Source of the DNA: Euperipatoides rowelli
Taxonomy: Eukaryota > Onychophora > Udeonychophora > Euonychophora > Peripatopsidae
Assembly (NCBI GenBank): GCA_003024985.2
Contig: PXIH01S0016770.1
Direction: 5' to 3' (one strand)
DNA length: 12,387 nucleotides
How positions within the stretch are numbered: position 1 is the first letter of the stretch; each line of letters starts with the position of its first letter. Position numbers and translations under genes: made by a program. The notes beneath the pieces are model-generated. The model was not told where the DNA came from. It made no database searches and saw only the letters and a program-made list of their open reading frames with translations. Below are positions 1 to 7,766 of this stretch, one piece after another.

Positions 1-566
1 CCATTAAAACAACATTGTCCACTGTACATAGACTAGAAATAAATACAGCTTGCTATACTTAACATAGAATATTTGCTATCTTTGTCAGCTTAAGGTTGGA
101 AATACTTCGGTCTAAAATTGTTTAATTACTTGTTAAAAATCGTAATCAAATTCATCCTTTGTGCTATTATGATCCAATTTTTTTTTTTTTTAAAAATCAA
201 AATGACTTAATACAAGTTGAACATACCTCTATTTACATGTTAAATCATTGCAAAGAAAACAGCTGTAGAGACTGTTTCGTCGTCAAATTAATCTCAGACC
301 CCCCAAAAATGAGAGAGTTTAATTTGTAATCTCGGACTGAGGAAAGCAATAGTCTTAATTTTATCTGTAAACAACTTTTTTTTATGCATTTTAAATTTTT
401 TTCCAGTGCAATTTTTTTTTTTTAGTAATTATCTTTGAAAATCAATAAGAAAAAAAAATTTTAAAAATCCGTTATATTTGACCTTTAATTTTGTTGTGGG
501 AATTGGGTTGTTTAGTAGCTTTTTTTAAAAATTTAATTTGCAAAGAAAATCTTTTAGTAAAAATTA
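1..566. other. Intronic or upstream low-complexity DNA
   Basis: I see no gene here. The stretch is AT-rich with several T and A runs (near 178-192, 411-423 and 450-457) and one C6 run at 299-304. Two loosely similar segments, near 290-300 and 328-340, share a TAATCTC-R-GAC core, but they are too short to call a repeat. Because the LDLa gene on the plus strand starts outside the window, this is most simply part of its upstream intron; that is inference. Confidence 0.5.
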
Positions 567-624
567 TGACATATGCCTACATATAAACCATCTATAGAGA
601 GGGTTTATATGTAGGCATATGTCA
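567..624. repeat. Perfect 23-bp-arm inverted repeat (hairpin 1)
   Basis: Arms at 567-589 and 602-624 are perfect reverse complements of each other, separated by a 12-nt loop (590-601). The arm begins TGACATATGCC and ends TAAACC. The right arm runs directly into the second hairpin and shares two bases with it. There is no coding potential. It could be a small palindromic MITE or a fold-back remnant beside the mariner relic. Confidence 0.85.
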
Positions 625-662
625 CCCTTAGTCTTTTTATGTGACTAAAAAGACTAAGGGTG
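623..662. repeat. Perfect 17-bp-arm inverted repeat (hairpin 2)
   Basis: Arms at 623-639 and 646-662 pair perfectly around a 6-nt loop. The right arm contains the outer end of the adjacent mariner-like element (TAAGGGTG at 655-662), so the left arm, CACCCTTA at 623-630, is an inverted second copy of that end. This suggests a duplicated, inverted element end or a fold-back event at the transposon edge. The function is unknown. Confidence 0.85.
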
Positions 663-750
663 TATTCTTAAGCTCATTTCAAGTTGAATATATTATTAAA
701 CATATGGCCGAAACACACAATATTAAAAAAGTTATGGGTGATATTACATT
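655..750 (+). repeat. Left terminal inverted repeat of mariner-like element
   Basis: This stretch aligns with the reverse complement of 1927-2017 along nearly its whole length, with small indels and substitutions. The strongest block is 669-684. Its outer eight bases also form part of hairpin 2. Confidence 0.8.
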
Positions 751-770
751 TACAGAGAAAACAGAACAAA

Positions 771-1840
771 TTAGTGTAACGTGACCAAATTAGTGTAACA
801 ATGTTTTATTAAGAAATTTAGTTTAAACACAAAGTTTGGTAATTGTTCAAAATGTCCTCCCTCTACCTGAATACACATTCTAGCTCTCTTTACAATTGAA
901 GAAGTAGCTTTTTGAAGAGAGTGAGGGTCGGCTAGCATGGATATAGCTTCAGCCATAATGTTATGAAGTAATTCATCTCTAGTTCGTTAATTGTCTGCAT
1001 AAACTAAACTTTTCATGTCTTCCAAAGATAATAGTCAAGAGGTCCCAGGTCTGGTGGCTTTGGCGGTCAAACAACTGGACCTCCTCTTCCAATCCACCGG
1101 TTGGGAAAGGTGTTATTTAAATACATTGTTACATGTCTATCAAAATGAGTAGGTGTACTATCTGTCTGGAACCACATGTTTACTCTGGTCTGAAGAGGTT
1201 ATCCTGGCAATTCATTTTGTAAAAATTACATAATGCTGGGATGTAAAACACACTTTTAATACAAACAGCTCAATAAGTTGGTTGACCGAAAAGCGATGTT
1301 GAAAATGTGTTGCTTTCGTTTCAAAAGGATTTCAAGTGTCATGAATGAGAATTTTGTCTTTTTAATTCCATCTCTATTAATTGTGGCTTTGACCATAAAT
1401 CTGTTGTTGTTCCGTCACCCAATGACAAAATTCCACACATGTGGCATAGTCTGCTGGCTATAAAGCTTGGACAGATTGATTGTGATTTAGGTACAAACCA
1501 AAACTGTGTGTAATGTTCTCCACACTTTCATTTGACTAACACCAATACAACTGGATATTCTTCATATGCTAGTAGCAGAGCTGTTTTCAACCATGTTAAG
1601 AATAGCTTCCTTTCAAGTTCTTGCTGTATGGGACAATCTGCAGTAGATTAAGGAAATATACCTGTTTCCATCAAATGCAAATGCACATTGATGAACACGC
1701 TCCGGTAGGGTATTCTTCGAGCAGGGAACCTCCGCTGATATTCCTCCACTGCCACTCTTGCATTTCCATCACAGTATCCGTAAATTAAATGGATATTGGC
1801 ATATTCCTGATTTGTAATGTTGCCATTAGCAAATTAACCT
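771..1840 (-). pseudogene. Transposase pseudogene, Tc1/mariner superfamily (DUF4817-type HTH)
   Basis: Read on the minus strand this is a nearly full-length transposase broken by stops and frameshifts. The N-terminal part (about 1840-1665) has the segments ITNQEYANIHLIYGYCDGNA and EEYQRRFPARRIPYRSVF, typical of the DUF4817 helix-turn-helix region of insect mariner-like proteins. A second HTH-like part with CIGVSQMKVWRTLH lies near 1500-1560. HFQHRFSVN lies near 1280-1300. The catalytic core shows MWFQTDSTPTHF near 1145-1180 (second catalytic Asp in TDS), then WIGRGGP near 1075-1100, and PPDLGPLDYYLW near 1010-1060 (third acidic site). A Trp-type codon after WIGRGGPVV has become TGA, and further stops follow DYYLW. 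The last 61 codons (956-771) are open and contain RARMCIQVEGGHFEQL, the usual C-terminal motif. The role, when intact, was cut-and-paste transposition. It is not functional now. Confidence 0.85.
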
Positions 1841-1926
1841 GAAAATGAAAGATAAATGTTAAACATAAAATAAATAAATAAAACATAAAATGCATAACAA
1901 TTAACCAAACATGAATTATTGTATGA

Positions 1927-2017
1927 TGCACAATATCATCCATAACATTTTTAATTTTGAGTTTCAGGCATGTGTAATAAATTTTCGACTTGAAATGAGC
2001 TTATGAATGTACCCTTA
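1927..2017 (-). repeat. Right terminal inverted repeat of mariner-like element
   Basis: The reverse complement matches the left repeat (655-750), starting TAAGGGTA and continuing through the exact 16-nt block at 1988-2003. Unlike the left end, no perfect hairpin lies outside it. Confidence 0.8.
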
Positions 2018-2258
2018 ATCTATGTCTGTCTAGTCATGAGGCATCATGCATAATATAACGGGCCTATTGAATTTGTTTTAAATCCAAAAGTTACATCCCT
2101 GAAGTTATTTTTATAGTGCTTACGAGAATGAAAAAATATTTTCTTAGAAATATATTTTTGTATGTTAGCTAACTTACTGTATATATACATTATATATTAG
2201 CCAATAAAATAAATAGAAATGGAGGGGAAGGGGTGGGGATAAGATAAAGTATTACTAA

Positions 2259-2272
2259 GTGTGTGTGTGTGT
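2259..2272. repeat. (GT)7 microsatellite
   Basis: Seven uninterrupted GT dinucleotides occur in intron DNA. They are likely length-polymorphic. Confidence 0.9.
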
Positions 2273-2896
2273 TTAACTAGTNTAAGGTAAATTGTATTTA
2301 TTAATGAATTAGTAAATATAGATATAATTGTTTATAATTAACCATTTCATCTAGAAATGTCTGTTTGCTAGTGGCCAATTAACAGACAAGTCAACAGATT
2401 CAGGCAGCAACATACATGGTTTTTATTTTTTTAACTGATAGCAATAAAAATGCCATCAGTTGATTACAACCAATGGCATTCAATACTTTTGCTTGGCATT
2501 TGTGCTGTTACCACCACTAGTGTCGAAGCCTGCTGAAACTGTAAACAGAACTGAAACTAAAGTTATGGCATTTACCAATCATGTAATGGATGAATTACAT
2601 ACTGTATCTACATTCTGCTTGAGACTTTTTAATAACTTTAAAAGCTTCAAGGACAAAGCCCATTATTGGTCATAACATGTAGCACACATTTCTGCACAAA
2701 TCCAATTTATCAATTTTTGGCACTTAACTCATTAATTTCAATTCTTCATTTATCAGAGCCATGATTTTTTTTAATTAAAACTTGTTTATCTTAAGACAAA
2801 AATTTGACATTTCTTAGAAATAAGGTCCATTGCCCTGTTTATTANAAAATAAACTGCAAATGTTATATTTTTTAACATTTTAGAAATTATAATTGA

Positions 2897-3079
2897 AATA
2901 CTAAGAATAAACTAATCCAAACATGTCTGCCTATTGAAGATAATGATAGAAAAAAAAGCGCATTAGTCCAGGACTCAAGGGTCTTTACTCTAAATTCCTT
3001 TGTTGATCTTGTATCATCCTTAGACAAGGCTGCAGTGGCATGGCATCAGAAACAGTTTAATCAGGTGGCATTTCATTTC
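2897..3079 (+). other. Unassigned 61-codon open stretch
   Basis: From the codon after TGA at 2894-2896 to TAA at 3080-3082 the plus strand stays open for 61 codons with no in-frame ATG. The residues look more protein-like than the flanks, for example LVQDSRVFTLNSFVDLVSS and DKAAVAWHQKQFNQVAF. I do not recognise a family. A CAG|GTGGCA donor-like site lies near 3063, but the upstream acceptor candidates lack a good pyrimidine tract. It could be an alternative exon, a transposon fragment or chance. Confidence 0.15.
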
Positions 3080-3429
3080 TAATTATGCGATTTGAAAGCA
3101 TATTAAAATACATATTAAATACTTAAAAAAAAAAATTGATTGGTAGATGTCATTTGACCTGTGTGTCACATATCAAAACACTGTTCCACATCTTTTGATA
3201 CCAATGTGATCTGGAAAAAAAATATATTTTTATTTTACTAATTATATTATAAATTCTATTATTTATTTCTAATAAACATGTACTGTATTTAAATAATTAA
3301 TGCATTATTGATATGAAAAGATGTAATAATAATTAAAAGTAGCTGTCTTTTAAAACATTACGTAGTACTTTTTAGTTTGTTACATTTTGTTAAACAAATT
3401 AAAAACTTATTCATTTGTAATTATTATAG

Positions 3430-3558
3430 CATCAGAGGCACCTGTAATCACCTGTGGAAGTCAAGAATTTCAGTGCAGAGATAATTATTGTATTCCCAAT
3501 TCTAGAAAATGTGATGGTACTACTGATTGCTCCTATGGAGAAGATGAACACAATTGTC
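3430..3558 (+). CDS. Exon A: LDL-receptor class A module (partial gene)
   Basis: This is a single 129-bp internal exon. The acceptor is ATTATTATAG ending at 3429, the donor is GTAAGT at 3559-3564, and both flanking introns are phase 1, so the exon is exactly 43 codons and can be skipped or duplicated without changing frame. After a short linker (ASEAPVIT) it carries the six cysteines of an LDLa module: CGSQEFQC, then NYC, then RKCDGTTDC, then EDEHNC. The residues that chelate calcium through side chains in this family (Asp of CDG, Asp of DC, and the DE pair) are present. The conserved Asp between Cys5 and Cys6 is Tyr here. LDLa modules are extracellular, calcium-stabilised ligand-binding units. 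Linker style and phase suggest perlecan (trol in Drosophila) or an LDL-receptor-family protein; the window alone cannot decide. The upstream in-frame codons back to 3387 belong to the intron. Confidence 0.92.
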
Positions 3559-3929
3559 GTAAGTTGTCTTTAAGTCAGTTACAAGTCTTTAAGACTTGGG
3601 TAACTTTCTTTAGCTGTATCTATTTTAATTTTACTAAAAAAGTTTTGATACAAAAAAAATTATAAACTTTCACGAAATGAAATATTTAATAAGAATACTA
3701 ACTTTGATAAAAACTATTTTCAATCTTGGTGAGTAGCAGGTTGGCTACTAAGAAAGCCATTAGACTAATGGCTTTATTTAGTGTTTAAAAAAATGGTCAC
3801 ATTTTCTTAATTATGGCAATTACAACCAAAATTAGAAAATGTATATGCAATAAAAAGAAAAAAAAGTGTATGCAATATGGATAATATTTCATCTATTGTA
3901 AGTTTTGATAGTTAAGATAATGTTTTATG
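3559..3929 (+). other. Start of the 5,671-bp intron between LDLa exons
   Basis: The stretch begins with a strong GTAAGT donor. It contains two adjacent short hairpins (3732-3749 and 3753-3775) and otherwise AT-rich DNA with no gene. The whole intron runs 3559-9229. Confidence 0.75.
3732..3775. repeat. Two adjacent short hairpins
   Basis: AGTAGC (3732-3737) pairs with GCTACT (3744-3749). Three bases later AAAGCCATTAG (3753-3763) pairs perfectly with CTAATGGCTTT (3765-3775) around a single central base. The larger one is a nearly continuous 23-bp palindrome. The function is unknown. Confidence 0.75.
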
Positions 3930-4505
3930 AGAATTGCGGGAGGGGTCAGGTGGTCCTCTCACATTTAACAAATATAAATATTTCTCTGTATTTTTGGAAA
4001 GGTTGATTGGTACCTTAGCCTTCTGTAATGAGTCATAGAATGGATCAGCAATAATTAACTGCCTAATTAAACTACTGAAATCTTAAAGCCCATTTTTCAA
4101 ATATTGTTGCACATGATCTAGATTTGGGAGATGAAATTGTTTCCAAAGGCTTATGGTCAATAAACAAGTAAAAATATTTTCAATAAGATAGTAATAGAAT
4201 CTTTCACAGGCCCAAACCAAACCTAGAGCTCTGTTCTCAGTCTAAATAGCAGCATTTGAAGGGTCTTTGAGTGTGATTAGCACAGTATATGATTCATGTT
4301 AAATTATTTGTATCTTCTTGAATGAATACAGCTCCTAATCCATATGTATTGTCATTTCCTATAAGTTAATGATATTATCTGACAGGTTGAAAATCCTAAA
4401 GAACCATATTAGTTACAACATTCTTTACATCCTCATAAGCATTGTCTTGCTTTGTCTTTATTTAAAGTTGTGCTTTCCTTTTTCCTAGTTGATACAAAGG
4501 CTGGG
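3930..4505 (-). pseudogene. Gypsy-type retrotransposon RNase H relic
   Basis: In the minus strand, pieces of a Ty3/Gypsy pol RNase H region appear in the right order but in shifting frames. PLYQL lies near 4485-4500 and AYEDVKNVVTNMVL near 4400-4440 (end of reverse transcriptase/connection). NTYGLGAVFIQED lies near 4315-4355 (RNase H start). RALGLVWACERFYYYL lies near 4185-4230. IDHKPLETISSPKSRSCA lies near 4100-4165, followed by EKWALRFQ near 4080. NQPFQKY follows near 3990-4010, where the family reads through to the RNase H-integrase tether. At least two frame changes and several stops separate them. No LTR, integrase or gag accompanies it here. It is a dead fragment lying antisense to the host gene. 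Confidence 0.75.
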
Positions 4506-4996
4506 AGTGGAAGGGTATGGTTTGAATCTAAAAACAAAGCACACTAAGTTCAATAATAGACTAGGCCCAGAATTGAAAAAGATCTCTAAAAAAAGATGTA
4601 TTCGGCATTTCTTGTTTATTTTGGGGAACATAACTTTTCTAAATGAAAAAAAAAACATGCTGATTTCAAAAATCCATGTTCCTACTTTCGTCTCTTAACT
4701 GTATGGTCGCCATCTTGAAAAAATTGTATCGATTAATGGTTTTTCTTAATTATCTCGTAAAATGTGTGCCCTATGGCAAAAATTAACTGAACTAAATTAA
4801 AGATCATAAAATTTTACACAAATTTGGTCCTATTCGTTATTTTCTTAAAGCCAACAGTTTGCGAGATAATCACTTCAGAATCATAGAGATGATTTTCAAA
4901 GATGACTGATTGTCGTGTTTTTCTGAGATTTACATCCATTGTTTCACTAATTTATGCCATCTTACAGTATAAATTGTTATAAAGAAACTAGTTTTT

Positions 4997-5029
4997 AAGC
5001 CCATTAATGTTTCTGAATACAATGGGCTT
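4997..5029. repeat. Inverted repeat AAGCCCATT / AATGGGCTT
   Basis: Nine-base perfect arms (4997-5005 and 5021-5029) flank a 15-nt loop. The arm resembles the GCCCRTT core that recurs just downstream and again near 10.8 kb. Confidence 0.7.
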
Positions 5030-5073
5030 TAATTTTTTTTATTTTTTTTAATATATCTTTTTTTTTGTCTTGA

Positions 5074-5173
5074 GGCCCATTGTTGTATATATTTTTTACT
5101 TGCCTACAAAGCCCGTTGTTGTTTATTTTTTTTACTCACATTCCAGATTGCGGTCTTCATTTTTTACTTGCCT
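5074..5173 (+). repeat. Imperfect tandem repeat, about 36-bp period
   Basis: GCCCATTGTTGT at 5075 and GCCCGTTGTTGT at 5111 start two copies, each followed by a T-rich tract ending in TTTACT. A third partial copy repeats the exact 15-mer ATTTTTTACTTGCCT (5091-5105 and 5159-5173). It is diverged and non-coding. Confidence 0.6.
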
Positions 5174-5719
5174 TCCATTGTATAGTTTTCAAACCTAAAA
5201 GTCTTTTTTTATCAACACATTGACGAAACATCGTAAATCAAAACGACTCAAATCAAGGCTCTAGTGTATTTTCAAATAATTGATTAAAGTTCTTGACATG
5301 AATAATTACCAGAGAGTTTTTATTGGTTCTGCAAAGGTGGCTTGGTTTGGGTGGTATGCTTCAGCTAATATCTCCAGTTACTTGCCCTTGACTTAAGGAA
5401 AATCAGTGATTGGGAGTGGACAGGAAACTTGTGGGTTTCTTTGTATGGTGGCGGTTTACATGTTGACTAACTAAAACTATTGTTCAAGGAGGCTAACTGC
5501 ATAGATATTAATAGCCCTTACAATTATGAATCAAACCAGCATCTCCTAGTGCCAAATTTATATAATAATTTCAATTGCTTTATTATAAGGAAGATGGAGA
5601 GCTTAATAGTCTCATAGCTGGTGCAGTTTTGTAGGAAGAGGCCTTCTACAAGAATTTCTGTATTACTTAGGGGTAAGACAATTTGAAAAAGAATGATGAA
5701 TTCTAGGATGAAATATTAA

Positions 5720-5929
5720 GGGTATATTACTAGAAGATCATCTTGTTATATTCTTCAGATGGCGAGAAGAATTTGTTCTACTAGGTTTAAAGTAGGCAGA
5801 CCTTGCTTTACATGGAATGTTTTTGTTCAAGATGCTATGACAAGAAGTGGCATTCCTTTAGTTGTGTGGGAGGAGGCTGCCAAAAGCAAGAAGATCTTGA
5901 AGAAATTGGCCAGGAGTATAAATTTATGA
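5720..5929 (+). pseudogene. Probable non-LTR retrotransposon (LINE) reverse-transcriptase tail
   Basis: The plus strand is open from after TAA at 5717-5719 to TGA at 5927-5929. The reading ITRRSSCYILQMARRI, then KVGRPCFTWNVFVQDAM, then SGIPLVVWEEAAKSKKIL follows the pattern found at the C-terminus of many LINE ORF2 proteins: a basic stretch with a His/Met-rich box, GRP-x-x-x-W, V-x-x-D/A-M, and W-x-x-A-x-x-(K/R). Stops upstream (5690-5719) show decay. I cannot assign a clade. It is the only recognised transposon relic here on the same strand as the LDLa gene. The resemblance is motif-level only, and chance is possible. Confidence 0.42.
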
Positions 5930-6414
5930 TTTGAAGAATTATTCAGAGGATGATGAAGATTGGATTTGAATTTTGGATGGCAGGAGTAAGTACTTAATAT
6001 TTATATCTAGATTCTAGGGTGGTCTGTCATGGCATGATTACCTGTCATTAGTGTGCTCTATTATCTTCAAGTCATGAATCTCATATGGTTTTCCTACTTC
6101 CATTGCACTATGGTATAGGTCACCTAACGGCTGCTGTGTAGAGATAGATTCCGATTCCTTCCAGTCTATAGTCTTCAATATTTACTGCCTTCAAGCCTGT
6201 TTTCTTTATTTGCATTTGCCCTGCCCCATAGTTTCTAATAGCTTTAAAATCAGATGTTTGATTTCTGTAGTCCTTGTCTTTCCCTTTCATCCAATTTTAA
6301 AATCATTTACCACAGTTATAGACAGATATATTCCAGTTATTTGTACAAATTTTCAAGTAATTGATTATTCTTTCAAAGCAATAACCAAATATTTTTTTTT
6401 CTGACCTCAGTGTA
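5930..6414. other. Unassigned intron DNA between LINE and Copia relics
   Basis: I cannot identify a feature. A minus-strand reading through about 6130-6270 (with ...AIRNYGAGQMQIKKTGL...) is open for a few dozen codons, but it matches nothing I know and may be chance or further decayed transposon sequence. A T9 run sits near 6392-6400. Confidence 0.4.
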
Positions 6415-7266
6415 ATTAGTATTTGTATTTAATAATAAGAAATAGGCCATTTTCAGAAATTGTGACTTATACACAAAATTGCTTGATCGATAATAATTGA
6501 AACTTCAGTTTCGGCANGAATAATACATCATGAATCCTGACTGTCATTCTTTATAATATCATTATCAATAGTAATAAGACCACTACTCTTTCCCTCGGCA
6601 AATACTATGTTCCCATTAGCAATGGTTATAGGAATTTTATTTTTTAAATATACTATATCCTGGAAAAATCCTTATAAGGGGTATTGTGGGCACTGCCCTC
6701 GAATCCAAGATCCAAGCATTGGATGTGTCCTCTGTAGTTCCAGATAAGGCAGTGTATTCAACTGGGTTTTGTTCTTTGCATTTGCATCCATTATTGTTTT
6801 GCTTTGTCATGTATTGATTTCCATCTGATGGTTCTGGTGACAAATCTATTGGTCTGTCTCTACATTCTGTGGTAGACATTACTATGTTATGAGTGTCTGA
6901 ATATTGATTTTNCCTCCAGTTGCTAGGGTTGTTGGATCTCTCTGGGGCAAAGTTCCTCCATCTTGTGTTGTCTCCTTGTGTTGGTTCCCTATTGCATTCC
7001 CTTGCAGTAGGCATAGCCAATGATTGAAATTGATTAACTAAGACATCTTTTTCTCTCCTTAATGCCTCCTCAAGTAATTTAGGTTTCACATAGTCAATGG
7101 TGAGATCCTTCTCCTCCTCCTTTGATTCAACCGCCGTGATAAGATTATTATATTCCGCTGGCAGACCGCACAGCATCACAGCGATTACATTTCTATCATT
7201 AGTAATCTCTCCCATGCTCTTTAGTTGACCAACCAATTCCAAAATGGCATGTACAAAAGATTTCAT
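6415..7266 (-). pseudogene. Copia gag C-terminus and protease, broken
   Basis: The main open frame (7266-6637) starts within gag: SFVHAILELVGQLKSMG and VIAVMLCGLPAEYNNLITAV are the classical UBN2/Copia gag segment. The expected CCHC zinc knuckle, which should fall near 6860-6910, is not recognisable. Near 6690-6720 the protease signature reads NAWILDSRA: the catalytic Asp is kept but the following Gly is Arg. A one-base loss just after this moves the frame. Further protease pieces lie in other frames: PITIANGNIVFAEGKSSGLI near 6570-6640 (flap region) and a VLF-x-PKLKFQLLSIKQFC segment near 6475-6525, which is the stretch that precedes the GAG-pre-integrase region. One ambiguous base (6517) lies in it and another (6912) lies in gag. 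I see no intact polyprotein. Confidence 0.8.
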
Positions 7267-7610
7267 ATCTGGGAAGGTTTTTTAACGTAACTTATACCAT
7301 ATAATTTTCTGAGATGGTGCAATTTAGTGGACAAACTAGGATGTTCGTATAATTTAATTAATGTCCTCCATGTTTCTTTTGAGGTTTTACAGTGTCTCAT
7401 GTTTATGAGCAATTCATCTTTTATAGATAGGCAAATTGTAGCTTTTGCAGAATGATCTCTTACTGTCCATTCTTCTATCAATGTAGTTGGAGGATCCTGG
7501 CTAATAGTTCCCCATAATTTATCCCGCTGGAGAATTAATTCAATCTTGAATTTCCATAAGTAAAAGTTTTCTTCATTTAGCTTTTGTATGGTTATTGTTT
7601 TGTTATCCAT
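7263..7610 (-). pseudogene. Copia gag N-terminal part
   Basis: I chose the ATG at 7610-7608 because the protein from there begins MDNKTITIQKLNEENFYLWK, the usual Copia gag start (loop then N-F/Y-x-x-W-K). The upstream in-frame codons to 7679 lie in the AT-rich leader. Later segments, such as ELILQRDKLW, SIKDELLINM and ETWRTLIKLYEHPSLSTKLH, fit the gag-polypeptide (UBN2) family, which forms the virus-like particle. The frame ends at 7265-7263. The continuation lies one base back in frame, with the switch at an A6 tract near 7284-7289, so gag is split in two. In intact Copia, gag and pol are one continuous frame, so this is a mutation rather than a designed stop. Confidence 0.8.
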
Positions 7611-7752
7611 TATGTATTCGGTAATCAGCAATTTAAACTTATGTTTATATATATAAAAAATATATAGTCCAAATATCAAGTAACGTTACTTTCCGATGTA
7701 GTTTTAGTGTAGAAATTTTACGTTCATAAGTATAATTTACAACTATAGCTTA

Positions 7753-7766
7753 CTGGGCCCATAACC
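7753..7766 (-). promoter_or_regulatory. Copia primer-binding site (internal initiator tRNA-Met type)
   Basis: The minus strand reads GGTTATGGGCCCAG, complementary to the anticodon arm of eukaryotic initiator tRNA-Met (CTGGGCCCATAACC on the plus strand). Drosophila copia is known to prime reverse transcription from an internal half of this tRNA rather than its 3' end, and its primer site has this sequence directly after the 5' LTR. Here it directly follows the putative LTR end and precedes gag by about 140 nt. Confidence 0.82.

Larger units (their letters stand above)
655..2017 (-). mobile_element. Decayed Tc1/mariner-superfamily element with TIRs
   Basis: The left terminal inverted repeat runs from about 655 to 750 and the right from about 1927 to 2017. 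They match with scattered differences over roughly 95 bp and include an exact 16-nt block, TAAGCTCATTTCAAGT (669-684, and its reverse complement at 1988-2003). A TA dinucleotide lies at each proposed boundary (655-656 and 2016-2017), as expected for a TA target duplication in this superfamily. An alternative, slightly larger boundary uses GACTA at 643-647 and TAGTC at 2031-2035. Between the repeats lies a degenerate transposase on the minus strand. The length of about 1.36 kb fits a single-gene mariner-like element. It has many stops and shifts, so it is an inactive fossil inside the inferred host intron. Confidence 0.85.
2018..3429 (+). other. Intronic DNA upstream of LDLa exon A
   Basis: No recognised gene is present. 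The stretch holds AACGGGC at 2057-2063 (reverse complement of a motif recurring later in the window), a G-rich patch at 2221-2239, a GT microsatellite, two ambiguous bases (2282 and 2845), and the unassigned open stretch 2897-3079 described separately. The 3' end is pyrimidine/AT-rich and leads into the exon acceptor at 3429. Confidence 0.6.
4506..5719. other. Intronic DNA, mostly unassigned
   Basis: No supported gene is present. The stretch contains a 9-bp-arm inverted repeat (4997-5029), poly-T-rich DNA at 5030-5070 and an imperfect tandem repeat at 5074-5173. Near 4750-4760 and 4860-4870 are TTATCTCGTAAA and, in inverted orientation, TTTGCGAGATAA, matching at 11 of 12 bases. DNA at 5200-5719 may include more of the LINE remnant that ends at 5929, but I see no readable motif in it. 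Confidence 0.5.

Noticed and set aside
1278-1463. Plus-strand open frame of 61 codons
   Set aside because: It is the antisense shadow of the mariner transposase relic, whose minus-strand motifs account for this stretch.
2460-2675. Plus-strand open frame of 71 codons with a hydrophobic start
   Set aside because: It begins with TTG, has no recognisable domain, no splice context and no partner; chance is the simpler explanation.
4489-4698. Plus-strand open frame of 69 codons
   Set aside because: Lysine/asparagine-rich AT translation beside, and partly opposite, the Gypsy relic, with no family resemblance.
6210-6404. Plus-strand open frame of 64 codons
   Set aside because: Hydrophobic AT-driven composition ending in a T9 tract, no known motif, no splice context.
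7255-7300. Programmed -1 ribosomal frameshift between the two Copia gag pieces at an A6 tract
   Set aside because: Copia elements normally encode gag and pol in one frame, the break falls inside gag rather than at a gag-pol border, the heptamer does not fit the classic slippery pattern, and other random frame breaks follow downstream.
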